This document shows positions 35,735 to 44,788 of a stretch of DNA of 59,793 nt, piece after piece (position 1 is the stretch's first letter; each line of letters opens with the position of its first letter). The stretch is from positions 1-59,793 of the forward strand of contig CALFUK010000080.1 in the NCBI GenBank assembly GCA_937929945.1, given 5' to 3'. A program made the position numbers and the translations under genes. Source of the DNA: an uncultured Saprospiraceae bacterium (GTDB lineage: Bacteria > Bacteroidota > Bacteroidia > Chitinophagales > Saprospiraceae). The notes under the pieces were generated by a model that saw only the letters and a list, made by a program, of their open reading frames with translations, did no database searches and was not told where the DNA came from.

Positions 35735-37375
35735 TTAACCTATCGCATCATTCACCACACCCTGCGCTTCTTCCTGCAGTTTTTTCAAATGATCCGATCC
35801 TTTAAAGCTTTCCGCATAGATCTTGTAGATATTCTCCGTACCGGATGGTCGGGCGGCGAACCAGCCATTGGCAGTCTCTACCTTTAAGCCACCTATGGCA
35901 GCCCCATTGCCAGGCGCATTCGTCAGGATAGAAGTGATTTTCTCTCCAGCGAGTTCTGAAGAAGTGATTTTGTCTGGGGATAGTTTTTTCAGTTTGTCTT
36001 TTTGCTCTGGCGTCGCTGGGGCATCGATGCGATCATACACGGGCTCTCCATAAGCCTTCGTAAATTCTTGATAGATTTCGGCTGGATCCTTCCCCGTACT
36101 TGCCGTAATTTCACCTGCTAGCAGAGCTGCGATAATGCCGTCCTTATCCGTAGACCAGACCTCTCCCTGCCGATTTAAAAAAGAAGCTCCAGCACTTTCT
36201 TCGCCACCGAAACCTAGACTGCCATCATAGAGTCCATCCACGAACCACTTAAAGCCGACGGGGACTTCTACCAGCTTCCGTCCCAACCTCTGTGCGACAC
36301 GATCGATCATCTGACTGCTCACTAAAGTCTTTCCGATACCTGTGGTAGCTCCCCATTGTGGGCGATGCTGAAACAAGTAGTCAATGGCAACGGATAAATA
36401 ATGATTCGGCGGCATCAGCCCTCCACTCCGAGTCACGATACCATGACGATCATGGTCCGTATCACAGGCAAATGCGACGGGGAATTTATCTTTCAGCTGG
36501 ATCAAGCGCTGCATGGCGTAGCTGGAGGATGGATCCATCCTGATCTTACCATCCCAGTCCAATGACATGAAGCTGAAGGTATGATCGACAGAATCATCCA
36601 CCACTGTCAGATTGAGCTGATAGCGGTCAGCGATTCTTTGCCAATACTTGACACCTGCACCGCCGAGAGGATCGACGCCCATTTCAATACCCGAATCTCT
36701 GAGTAGGTCTGTGTCGATGACCTGACTCAGATCAGCTGTGTAGGCGTCGAGATAGTCATATCGTTTAATCGTCGGCGCGCTAAGGGAGTGATTGAGTGAT
36801 ATCCGCTTGACCTCTTGTAGCTTATTTTCTAAGATCTCATTGGCTCTGGATTCGATCCATTTGGTCACAGACCCTTCGGCGGGACCACCATTGGTCATAT
36901 TGTATTTGAAGCCACCATCTCCAGGTGGATTGTGGGATGGTGTTATGACGATACCGTCTGCCATGCCACTACTTCTTGCTTTATTATACTCTATGATGGC
37001 GTGGCTTACTGCAGGGGTTGGGGTGTACTCGTCATTAGTCGAGATCATAGTCACCAGCTCATTAGCAGCGAGTACTTCCAGTGCCGTATGCTGAGCTGGA
37101 GTGGATAAGGCGTGCGAATCAATACCGATAAAGACAGGTCCCGTGATGCCTTGCTTCTCTCGATACTGGCAGATGGCCTGTGTCGTAGCCAGTATGTGGT
37201 CTTCATTGAAGGAGTTCTTAGAGGAGGAGCCACGGTGACCTGAGGTGCCAAATGAGACTCTCTGTTCTCGCTTAGACGGATCTGGATGTTGCTTGAAGTA
37301 GTCGGTGATCAGTTGAGGAATGTGAGTCAGCTGCTCATTAGTTGCTGATTGTCCTGCTCGTGGATGAATTGACAT
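35735..37375 (-). CDS. pgm: Phosphoglucomutase (alpha-D-glucose specific)
   Basis: Interconverts glucose 1-phosphate and glucose 6-phosphate for glycogen, trehalose and cell-wall sugar pathways. At 546 aa it has the length of the Pgm type and not of ManB or GlmM. Motifs: RVSFGTSGHRGSS near the N-terminus, the phosphoserine loop VITPSHNPPGDGGFKYN (about 147-163), the metal-binding DTDHDRHGIVT, the sugar-binding GFGGEESAGASF and the C-terminal RPSGTENIYKIYAES. Start ATG 37375. It converges on the hydrolase gene with 28 bp between the stops and no recognisable terminator. Confidence 0.97.
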   Translation of the reverse strand: MSIHPRAGQSATNEQLTHIPQLITDYFKQHPDPSKREQRVSFGTSGHRGSSSKNSFNEDHILATTQAICQYREKQGITGPVFIGIDSHALSTPAQHTALEVLAANELVTMISTNDEYTPTPAVSHAIIEYNKARSSGMADGIVITPSHNPPGDGGFKYNMTNGGPAEGSVTKWIESRANEILENKLQEVKRISLNHSLSAPTIKRYDYLDAYTADLSQVIDTDLLRDSGIEMGVDPLGGAGVKYWQRIADRYQLNLTVVDDSVDHTFSFMSLDWDGKIRMDPSSSYAMQRLIQLKDKFPVAFACDTDHDRHGIVTRSGGLMPPNHYLSVAIDYLFQHRPQWGATTGIGKTLVSSQMIDRVAQRLGRKLVEVPVGFKWFVDGLYDGSLGFGGEESAGASFLNRQGEVWSTDKDGIIAALLAGEITASTGKDPAEIYQEFTKAYGEPVYDRIDAPATPEQKDKLKKLSPDKITSSELAGEKITSILTNAPGNGAAIGGLKVETANGWFAARPSGTENIYKIYAESFKGSDHLKKLQEEAQGVVNDAIG

Positions 37376-37693
37376 ATGTTATTTTATTGAAGAGGAAAAA
37401 TACCTGAGTCCAATGTAAAGAAAAAACTAAGCTTAGCCACAGAGCGGTAAGCGCAATTTTTAATGTTGAATTTTTAATGCTTTAGGACCGAATAATTTGA
37501 AAAAAGAGTCTTAGATGTAGCGGCAATTATAGTATAGGATATTTGTAGATTAAAGCATGATCGAGTCCCTATTTTCACTACGGAAAAACGAAAGATTGAA
37601 TTAGAAAAAGCTGAAATCTACGCGGCTCTTTTTTAGTGATGTAAGGTCGTTTCACTTTTTCTTATTTAATACTCATCCAGCATATGAGCTAGT
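37376..37693. other. Gene-free spacer between pgm and the amidohydrolase gene
   Basis: About 320 bp of AT-rich DNA with no supported frame. On the minus strand near pgm, TATTTTTC about 30 nt before the start is only a poor -7 candidate. I see no hairpin strong enough to call a terminator for the amidohydrolase gene. Confidence 0.4.
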
Positions 37694-39361
37694 CTACTTC
37701 TTACCCACATCATAGACCTTCTTACCGCCGACATATGTCTGTAAGACTTGGATGTCTTTAATCTTGTCTGCATTGACCCTGGTGATATCTTCCGTCAGGA
37801 TGACGAAGTCAGCCAATTTTCCAGGTATCAATGTCCCTTTGATATCCTCCTCGAAGGAAGCATAAGCGGCGTCTCTGGTGTAAGCTTTCATTGCTTGCTC
37901 AGCAGTTATTTTTTGCTCAGGCACCCATCCATCTGGATTAAGATCATCAAGCGTGCGTCTGGTCACAGCGGCATAGATTCCCATGATCGGCGATGCTGGC
38001 GCTACAGCCCAGTCGCTGCCAAATGCTAAGGTAGCATCAGCCTCCAGTAGAGAATGAAATGCGTAGGTGGTCTTGATTCTTTCTGGACCAATGTATGATT
38101 CTGCCCATCTTCCATCATCTATCGCGTGGTAGGGCTGCATACTGGCGATCACATCTAGCGCGGCAAATCTGCTAATGTCATCAGGTGCTAAGTGCTGCGC
38201 ATGTTCGATCCTAAGTCTTCTGTCTTTGGGGCCATTTTCTTCTATCACACGCTCGTAAATATCGAGTAGGGTGTGATTAGCACTGTCACCTATGGCATGG
38301 ACTAACACATGCAGCCCAGCATTGTCAGCAGCTGATATCCATTCATACAGATCGTCATTTTGATTGATGAAGAATCCCTTGTCGTCTGCTTGATCAGCAT
38401 AGTGATCGTGGAAAGCTGCGGTATGAGATCCTAATGAGCCATCGACGAATCCTTTCACACTTCCCGTTTTTATCCATATGTCGCTTTCATGTCTTAGGTC
38501 TCTGATGGTCTTCCAGTCTTGGAGTACTCCGGCAGCATAGATTCTGACCTTTAGTTTTTCTGCTTGTTGATATTTTATGGCGGTCTGCAGGCTGGCGACA
38601 TCTCGATTCAGGCCATCTACATCGTGTACACTTGTGACTCCATTTGATAGAAAATATTCCATAGCTGCTTGGAATGATTTGTCTTTGTAAGCTTCCGTCA
38701 TAGGAGGTATTTTATCCATCACTAGATTCATGGCATTGTCTTTTAGGATACCTGTCAATCTGCCTTTTGCATCTTTCTCTATGGTGCCGCCGTCCACATC
38801 TTTTGTCTTTTCAGTAATTCCCGCGAAATCCAGAGCTGCTGAGTTAGCCAGTGCCATGTGCCAGTCGAGTCTCATCAAAAGGACAGGGTTATCTCCTGTC
38901 ACTTCGTCGATCCAGTCTCTATGCGGCAGCTCACCGCCCCACAGCGTGTGGTCCCAGTTACCCTCTAAGATCCATTCTCCCTGTTCTATCGTCTGGGCAA
39001 ACTCACCAACGAGGCGGCTAAAAGCCTCAGGACTATCTGCGTGCCTCAAGTCGACACTGAGGAGGCTCCTGCCTCCAGTCATCAGGTGTACATGCGAATC
39101 TATAAATCCAGGTGCGACAAATTTCCGATTCAGATCAATGGTTTCAGTATTGTCTTTTTTGAATTTTAGAATATCAGTTTTATCACCTACAGCTATAAGT
39201 TTATCACCTTTGATCGCCATGGCTTCTGCGTAGGGCCGCTCATCGTCAGCGGTCCAGATACGAGCATTAAGAATGATCATATCTGCATCTTTGGACGGGG
39301 CATTTTGACACGAGAATAGGATTAAGCAGAATAGACTTAGAATGAAACATTTATAAGCCAT
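37694..39361 (-). CDS. Amidohydrolase-family lipoprotein (YtcJ-like)
   Basis: A metal-dependent amidohydrolase of 555 aa, exported as a lipoprotein. The frame is open back to 39463, but I start at ATG 39361, where MAYKCFILSLFCLILFSCQN gives a signal peptide with lipidated Cys18; the 34 residues before it would spoil the signal. Features: NARIWTADDERPYAEAMAIKG (beta-sandwich), GFIDSHVHLM with metal-binding H90-V-H92, VHAIGDSANHTLLDIYE, RIEHAQHLAPDD, and AFGSDWAVAPASPIMGIY with the catalytic Asp. This is the Amidohydro_3/YtcJ layout. The substrate is unknown; relatives cleave N-acyl or formyl groups. Confidence 0.9.
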   Translation of the reverse strand: MAYKCFILSLFCLILFSCQNAPSKDADMIILNARIWTADDERPYAEAMAIKGDKLIAVGDKTDILKFKKDNTETIDLNRKFVAPGFIDSHVHLMTGGRSLLSVDLRHADSPEAFSRLVGEFAQTIEQGEWILEGNWDHTLWGGELPHRDWIDEVTGDNPVLLMRLDWHMALANSAALDFAGITEKTKDVDGGTIEKDAKGRLTGILKDNAMNLVMDKIPPMTEAYKDKSFQAAMEYFLSNGVTSVHDVDGLNRDVASLQTAIKYQQAEKLKVRIYAAGVLQDWKTIRDLRHESDIWIKTGSVKGFVDGSLGSHTAAFHDHYADQADDKGFFINQNDDLYEWISAADNAGLHVLVHAIGDSANHTLLDIYERVIEENGPKDRRLRIEHAQHLAPDDISRFAALDVIASMQPYHAIDDGRWAESYIGPERIKTTYAFHSLLEADATLAFGSDWAVAPASPIMGIYAAVTRRTLDDLNPDGWVPEQKITAEQAMKAYTRDAAYASFEEDIKGTLIPGKLADFVILTEDITRVNADKIKDIQVLQTYVGGKKVYDVGKK

Positions 39362-39528
39362 CGGGTATATAATTTTGCGGCAGAGCGGCTTCACAAGTAA
39401 GAGAGACTTTATGCTTGAGTTGGTGACTTTTAAGATCTTTGCGATTATTGACATGACTGTCAAAGTAATACTAAATTACACAAGGATAGGTATACAAATG
39501 TTAGAAAGCTGTAAAATTGAATTCGTCC

Positions 39529-40068
39529 ATGGAGAAAAAGAATAAAGTATTCATAGCCCAAAGCCTAGATGGGTATATAGCTGGCAAGAATCATGAGCTG
39601 TACTGGCTGGATATGATCCCTAACCCTGATCAAGATGACATGGGCTTTGGCTCCTTTACTACTGGTATAGATGCTATCATCATGGGGCGGGTGTCATTTG
39701 AGGTGATCAGCGGATTTGATGTGGACTGGCCCTATGATAAGCCTGTATTTGTCTGGAGTCAGAGCCTTCAAGCAGCCACTGGTAGATTCCAAAATCAAGT
39801 GGAAATGATCAACGGAGATATTCATGAAATACTCAGGCTCATGCATCACAAGGGTTATGGACGGCTGTATATAGATGGGGGCCAGACTGTGCACAGCTTT
39901 CTGAAAGAAGACTTGATCGATGAGATGACGATCACTACCATGCCGATTCTACTTGGTGGAGGTATACCACTTTTTAGGGAGCTTGACCGCTCGCTTACTT
40001 TTGATCATGTGGATTCGAAGCTTTATTTGGATCAGGTAGTGCAGCATCGCTATGTGAGGCAGAAGTAG
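39529..40068 (+). CDS. Dihydrofolate reductase-fold protein (RibD C-terminal family)
   Basis: A 179-aa NADPH-dependent reductase-fold protein. I use ATG 39529 (MEKKNKVFIAQSLDGYIAG); the longer frame begins at a TTG. Motifs are SLDGYIAG, IIMGRVSFE, and the nucleotide-binding GYGRLYIDGGQTVHSFL with DEMTITTMPILLGGGIPLF. This family includes the riboflavin reductase domain of RibD and YyaP/YwjB relatives; as a stand-alone gene its substrate is not known and it is unlikely to be the main riboflavin reductase. It sits immediately before the AT-rich ATPase/HNH cassette but has normal composition itself. Confidence 0.85.
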   Translation: MEKKNKVFIAQSLDGYIAGKNHELYWLDMIPNPDQDDMGFGSFTTGIDAIIMGRVSFEVISGFDVDWPYDKPVFVWSQSLQAATGRFQNQVEMINGDIHEILRLMHHKGYGRLYIDGGQTVHSFLKEDLIDEMTITTMPILLGGGIPLFRELDRSLTFDHVDSKLYLDQVVQHRYVRQK

Positions 40069-40224
40069 TTCAAGGCTATAGCTTTTAAGCTTTGAGTGGC
40101 GATAATTATTAAAGTTATAGGTCTTTTAGAAAAAGGGATTTGAATGAGTAGATCAGCTTATCTTGAAGGTAGATTACTGTATATCCGGCTTAAAATCAGA
40201 ATAATAATATGATATCTTTACACC

Positions 40225-41523
40225 ATGAAAGTTACGGAAATTTCATTTGAAAATTTCAAGCAGTATAAGTCATTGAAGATCCGGCTGTCTGAATCTCAAA
40301 ACTCGGTTTTTATCGGAGTAAATGGTTCAGGTAAGACGACTGTCTTGGATGGGGTAGCACTTTGTCTCTCCCATGTAGTAGGTAAGCTGACCTCGCACAA
40401 GGATAGCTATAATGTGCAGTATGCTCCTGATAGTGAGTCAATTAGAAATGGAAAAACAAGAAATAGTATATCAATACAGCTGGAAGATAAAAAACAAACC
40501 ATATCGATAGGTGTAAATAAAGAGCTTGATGAAAAAGGATTTAATTACCAATTTAGTTCTGAATCAACTATCACATCAAGAAAAGAAAAACTGCTAAGTG
40601 ATGGTGTTGTAGAGTTGCCATTAATTGTGTATTACAGAACAAATAGATCATTCGTCATAGACGATACTAAGCACGCTTCCAAGTATTACCATAAAAACCT
40701 CAATGGATATCAATATGCCTTGACTGCAAGTGTATCGCCGTTTAGTTTTTTTGAAAAGTGGATATTAGATCAAGAGAATATAGAGAACGAGCAAAAGGTA
40801 GCTCTAAAAAACTTCGATTTTAATCTTGAATCCTTGTCTCCAGTCAGGGAAGCAATTGAAGTTTTCCTTTCAAAGCTCGGTGAGAGTCAATTCAAAAACC
40901 TGAGAGGAAAGAGAAAGACAGATGTTAATTTTGATTACGGAAGTGATTCGACGGGCGAGTTGTTAATTGACAAAGATGGCAAGACCATAAAATTAAATCA
41001 ATTATCATCTGGAGAGAGGTCATTGATTTCCTTGGTGTTAGACATTGCAGTCAGGTTAGTATTGTTAAATGGAGCAGCTCCAGATTCACTGAAAAAAAAT
41101 GGTGTAGCGCTAATTGATGAGATAGAAATGCACCTTCATCCGAAGTGGCAAAGAGGCGTCATACCGGCACTGGCATCAGTTTTCCCTAACGTGCAGTTTA
41201 TTATTACGACTCATTCACCTCAGATATTAAGCATGATTTCTCAGAGTGAAATAATCTTATTAGATGATAAATTAGCCTTCTCAGCTGCCACAAACCCATT
41301 AGGAAGGGATTCAAATGGCATATTGGAAGAAATATTGGGTTCATCAGCGCGACCGAAGCAAGTAGATCAACTGATATCAGAAATTTTTGAAATGCTTAAC
41401 GAGTCTCAAATTTCTGAAGTAGATGTTAAAATCGATAAATTAAAATCCAAAATTGCATCATCGGATCCAGTGCTTTTGCAAATTGAAAGTATTAGAGAAA
41501 GAATTAAATTATTGAGTGCTTGA
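40225..41523 (+). CDS. Septu-like defence ATPase (PtuA-type)
   Basis: An ABC/SMC-type ATPase of 432 aa without membrane segments. Walker A GVNGSGKT spans residues 31-38. An ABC-like signature LSSGERSLISL lies near 260, Walker B VALIDEIEMHLHP near 294-306, and the switch region FIITTHSPQIL near 328; the closely spaced lid-type layout is that of OLD/RecF-like AAA_21 or AAA_23 proteins. It overlaps by 4 nt a TIGR02646-type HNH nuclease gene, the arrangement of Septu (PtuA ATPase, PtuB nuclease), an anti-phage system also found as the effector of retron Ec78. Base composition is AT-rich compared with flanking genes (16 of 60 G+C in the line at 40501). No reverse transcriptase is present, so this is stand-alone. 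Confidence 0.8.
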   Translation: MKVTEISFENFKQYKSLKIRLSESQNSVFIGVNGSGKTTVLDGVALCLSHVVGKLTSHKDSYNVQYAPDSESIRNGKTRNSISIQLEDKKQTISIGVNKELDEKGFNYQFSSESTITSRKEKLLSDGVVELPLIVYYRTNRSFVIDDTKHASKYYHKNLNGYQYALTASVSPFSFFEKWILDQENIENEQKVALKNFDFNLESLSPVREAIEVFLSKLGESQFKNLRGKRKTDVNFDYGSDSTGELLIDKDGKTIKLNQLSSGERSLISLVLDIAVRLVLLNGAAPDSLKKNGVALIDEIEMHLHPKWQRGVIPALASVFPNVQFIITTHSPQILSMISQSEIILLDDKLAFSAATNPLGRDSNGILEEILGSSARPKQVDQLISEIFEMLNESQISEVDVKIDKLKSKIASSDPVLLQIESIRERIKLLSA

Positions 41524-42200
41524 GAAATATTACCAAAAGAAAGTCTCCCGAGGCATTTGAGGAATGGAAGAAATATAGAAAACCATTACACTGGGATGAT
41601 CTTCCAGGCAGTATTGTACCACCCAGCAGAAGGAAACATAGCGTAGTGTATTACTCTAAAATTGAGCTAAGGGCTTATCTCTTAGAAGAACAGAGTAGTC
41701 TCTGTTGCTACTGTGAAACTACAATCATAAACGATCCACTAAAAGTGAAAATAGATCACGTGCAGCCGAAACTCGGAAATACAAATCAGGAGATGTTATT
41801 CAAGTATTCAAACCTGGGACTTTCATGTAATGGGGGAGAGAGAGAAGTTAAGCCCAGAGAAATACATTGTGATACGCATAAAGGAAATCAAACGATACCA
41901 ATTACTCCTTATAATAGAAGGTCTAAAGAAGAAATAGATTATACTTTTAATGGTGGGGTCGTAGGAAAGTCGACTCAAGCACAAGAAACAATTTCTATAC
42001 TGAACCTTGATATTTACAAATTAAAAAATCTGAGATTCGCTACTTTGGCAGGCTACCTATTTCAAGATAAGAATAATACTAAACTAATATCTACATCAGA
42101 TGCCGAAACCCTTTACGCGAAGTTGACTATCAAACCACCAATAGCATATTACTCCTCTGTGATAAAATGCTTAGAACGGATATTGAGCACTACTTCATAA
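41520..42200 (+). CDS. Septu-like HNH endonuclease (PtuB-type)
   Basis: A 226-aa nuclease. The zinc/HNH core is C62-C-Y-C65, the metal-binding D79-H80 in KIDHVQPKLGN, then YSNLGLSCNGG (N98, C103) and HCDTHKGN. This matches the TIGR02646/PtuB pattern of LCCYCE...DHxxPK...NL..SC. The start is TTG at 41520: TTGA overlaps the stop of the ATPase gene by 4 nt, and no ATG occurs before residue 92, so a non-ATG, coupled start is well supported. In Septu, PtuB is thought to degrade DNA when released or activated by the ATPase during infection. The gene ends 5 bp before the convergent glpD stop. Confidence 0.82.
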   Translation: MRNITKRKSPEAFEEWKKYRKPLHWDDLPGSIVPPSRRKHSVVYYSKIELRAYLLEEQSSLCCYCETTIINDPLKVKIDHVQPKLGNTNQEMLFKYSNLGLSCNGGEREVKPREIHCDTHKGNQTIPITPYNRRSKEEIDYTFNGGVVGKSTQAQETISILNLDIYKLKNLRFATLAGYLFQDKNNTKLISTSDAETLYAKLTIKPPIAYYSSVIKCLERILSTTS

Positions 42201-42205
42201 TAAGC

Positions 42206-43726
42206 TTATTTCACGACATAATCCTGCGCAAATCGCCTAAATTCCTCCACCTGCTGCCTCTTCCAGGCCTCTGATTCGCCCAATACCTGCTGCATTAGTG
42301 AGGCGACTTTCTCAGTCGCATCAAGAGCTGCTTGAGCATTGAGGAAGAGGGCTCTGGTGCGTCTGGCCAGCACATCTTCCACAGTCTTGGCCAGCTCGTT
42401 ATCACAGGCCCACACCACCTGTGCCATGGTATAGGGAAGAGCGGGGTCTACTTTTTCTTGAAGTGCCTTATCTTTTGATTCCAGATCTTCGATTTGTGAG
42501 GCATAGCCACCGTAGACCTTGAGTCTGGCTTCTTCTGTGTCAGTGCCTCCGTGATCGAGTCTCAGGTCATGTGTGACGCAGGGACTCTCTGTGAGGGTAG
42601 ATGATTCGATGGCATCATCTATGGTGTCTTCGGCCATCTTGCGGTAGGTCGTCCATTTACCTCCCGTGATATTGATTAGGCCTGACTCGCTGACTGATAC
42701 GCCGTGGCTTCTGGAGATGGACTTAGTGTCCAGCGTCTTGCCCTGGGTGACCAGTGGCCTGATACCAGCGAAGGTGCTGAGGATGTCATCGCGGCTGGTA
42801 TCTTGTTTGAAGTAGGCATTAGCTGTCTCTATCATGAAGTCTATTTCTTGATCAGTGACCTTCGGATCATTAGAGATGCTCTCAGTATATACATCAGTGG
42901 TACCGACCAGCGTGTGATCATGCCAGGGTACGGCGAAGAGGATTCTGCCATCAGAAGTCTTCGGGATCATCAGAGCAGTGTTGCCTTCTAAGAATTTTTT
43001 ATCAAAGACAAGATGCGAGCCTTGACTCGGTGTGACGGCTATAGATACATTCGGATTGTCCATTTTCTGGAATGCTTCTGTGAAGACACCAGTGGCGTTG
43101 ATGACTACTTTACCTCGGTATTCTGTCTCCGTCTCTTTCAGCTTGTCCATGACCTTGATGCCTTCGATGCGTCCTGCCTCAGATTTGATCAGTCGGGTGA
43201 CCTCCGTGTAGTTCAGTGCTGCACCACCCATCTCGGTATAGGTGCAGAGCATACTGATCAAGAGCCTGGTATCGTCGAATTGGCCATCCTGATAGGAGAT
43301 TCCGTTTTTGAGGCCCTCGGTCTTGATATTGGGCAGTAGCTCTTCTACTTCTTCACTAGAGAGGTATTTAGAAGCGCCAAAACTGCCACTGCCTGAGAGG
43401 AAGTCATAGAGCTTCAGTCCAGTGTAGTAGTATGGTCCTCTGATCACGTCATAGTTAGGGATGACAAATTTGAGATTAGATACGAGATGAGGCGCGTTAT
43501 TGATCAGTCGCTTTCTTTCTTGCAGCGCCTCTCGGACTAAGAAGATATTACCTTGTTCGAGGTAGCGTACGCCTCCATGCACCAGCTTAGTACTTTTGCT
43601 GGATGTGCCTTTGCCAAAGTCATCCTTCTCGACGAGTAGGGTGCTGTATCCTCTGCTGGCAGCATCCACTGCACAGCCTAGTCCGGTAGCCCCACCTCCG
43701 ACTATGATAATATCATACTGTTCCAC
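42206..43726 (-). CDS. glpD: Glycerol-3-phosphate dehydrogenase (FAD, GlpD type)
   Basis: Oxidises glycerol 3-phosphate to dihydroxyacetone phosphate, feeding electrons to quinones at the inner membrane. 506 aa; FAD-binding IIIVGGGATGLGCAVDAASR begins at residue 6. Other motifs are SSKSTKLVHGGVRYLEQG, ISYQDGQFDDTRLLI, VNATGVFTEAF, the R-x-L-F...W-H-D-H-T-L-V-G-T-T-D stretch and GGKWTTYRKMAEDTID. The first codon is GTG: an in-frame TAA lies six codons upstream and the FAD motif begins immediately, so no ATG is available. A TACCTTTA box lies 24 bp upstream. No glpK or glpF is adjacent. Confidence 0.95.
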   Translation of the reverse strand: MEQYDIIIVGGGATGLGCAVDAASRGYSTLLVEKDDFGKGTSSKSTKLVHGGVRYLEQGNIFLVREALQERKRLINNAPHLVSNLKFVIPNYDVIRGPYYYTGLKLYDFLSGSGSFGASKYLSSEEVEELLPNIKTEGLKNGISYQDGQFDDTRLLISMLCTYTEMGGAALNYTEVTRLIKSEAGRIEGIKVMDKLKETETEYRGKVVINATGVFTEAFQKMDNPNVSIAVTPSQGSHLVFDKKFLEGNTALMIPKTSDGRILFAVPWHDHTLVGTTDVYTESISNDPKVTDQEIDFMIETANAYFKQDTSRDDILSTFAGIRPLVTQGKTLDTKSISRSHGVSVSESGLINITGGKWTTYRKMAEDTIDDAIESSTLTESPCVTHDLRLDHGGTDTEEARLKVYGGYASQIEDLESKDKALQEKVDPALPYTMAQVVWACDNELAKTVEDVLARRTRALFLNAQAALDATEKVASLMQQVLGESEAWKRQQVEEFRRFAQDYVVK

Positions 43727-43749
43727 TTGATTGAGTTTTTATATGTTTT

Positions 43750-43757
43750 TAAAGGTA
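43750..43757 (-). promoter_or_regulatory. -7 promoter box of glpD
   Basis: TACCTTTA on the minus strand, one base from TAnnTTTG, 24 nt upstream of the GTG start. The same TAnnTTTA form precedes the AGPS-like gene (33288-33295) and the MoxR gene (49845-49852). Confidence 0.45.
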
Positions 43758-43962
43758 TAAAAGCTTAGCCTTAATATGAATGACTGCTCTGCTCAATTGT
43801 TTTGCATGTTACACGATTTAATAAGAATAAGGTTATCATCCTATCGGTAGACAGGAGACACAGCTGATCTCTGCCATTATGAGGAATCTCGACATTGGGA
43901 TTCCTGATTCAATCATATCTTCATTAGATTTGTACCATTATGGGAAGGGTTTTAATTGCAGG

Positions 43963-44673
43963 ATGCACATAGTGAGATCGAATCGAGTGTTAGATATTAT
44001 TATTCCCGCTTGTAATGAGTACGAGAATTTGCAGACATTACTGCCCATTTTGAAGAAGGGGAGGGCTCATGACGGCGTCAAGATCACTGTGGTAGACAGC
44101 AGCTCCTCTCAAGATGATGTGCAGCAGCTCTGTAAAACTCATCAGATCCATTACCTGAAATCAGAATACACCCAGCGGAGTCGGCAGCTCAACGCAGGCG
44201 CCAACCAGACATCAGGCGATGTCATCATGTTTTTGCACGCCGATGTCATACCTCCAGCAGACTATTATGATCGAATTTTTGAAGCGGTAGATGCTGGTGC
44301 TAAGGCAGGGTTTTTTAGCTATCAGTTCCAAGATGAGCGGTTTTTACTCAAGATCAACGCCTTCTTTACTCGCTTTGATGGTCTCTTTGCTGGTGGAGGC
44401 GACCAGTGCCAGTTCTTTACCAGGGATTGCTTTGAAGACTTGGGAGGCTATGATAATGAGGCGGTGATTATGGAAGATTACGAACTGTTTGATCGGGTCA
44501 GAGCCATTGATATCCCATACCAGCTGATTCGGTCTGATGCGCAGGTGTCATCTCGAAAGTATAAGAACAACAGCTATCTCAAAGTAAACCTAGTGAACTT
44601 AATCACCTTTATGAGGTATCGGATGGGTGCTGACCCGATTAGCTTGAAGAAAAGCTATGAGCATTGGTTATGA
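43963..44673 (+). CDS. Family 2 glycosyltransferase (TIGR04283-like)
   Basis: A 236-aa GT-A fold glycosyltransferase. The frame is open to 43879, but I use ATG 43963 (MHIVRSNRVLDIIIPACNEY), preceded by GCAGG and placing the catalytic fold at the N-terminus as usual. Motifs: DIIIPACNEYENLQTLL, ITVVDSSSSQDDVQ, RSRQLNAGANQTSGDVIMFLHAD (acidic metal-binding end), then FFTRDCFEDLGGYDN and MEDYELFDRVRA. These are features of the TIGR04283 group, cytoplasmic enzymes of unknown acceptor. It has no glycan-cluster neighbours. Confidence 0.88.
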   Translation: MHIVRSNRVLDIIIPACNEYENLQTLLPILKKGRAHDGVKITVVDSSSSQDDVQQLCKTHQIHYLKSEYTQRSRQLNAGANQTSGDVIMFLHADVIPPADYYDRIFEAVDAGAKAGFFSYQFQDERFLLKINAFFTRFDGLFAGGGDQCQFFTRDCFEDLGGYDNEAVIMEDYELFDRVRAIDIPYQLIRSDAQVSSRKYKNNSYLKVNLVNLITFMRYRMGADPISLKKSYEHWL

Positions 44674-44788
44674 TCTGATTAGGATAGTATCCCAAGCAAC
44701 TCAGGTCTAGGTGTGGTGGCTGAGGAGTTATTCGTCCAGATACCGATTTTTCTGAAATAGATAGATTGTAGACAGCACTGGCGCCGCT

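Noticed and set aside
40069-42205. Possible retron (Ec78-like) with PtuA/PtuB effectors
   Set aside because: No reverse transcriptase gene and no msr/msd-like structured stretch flanks the cassette, so a stand-alone Septu-like system is the better reading.
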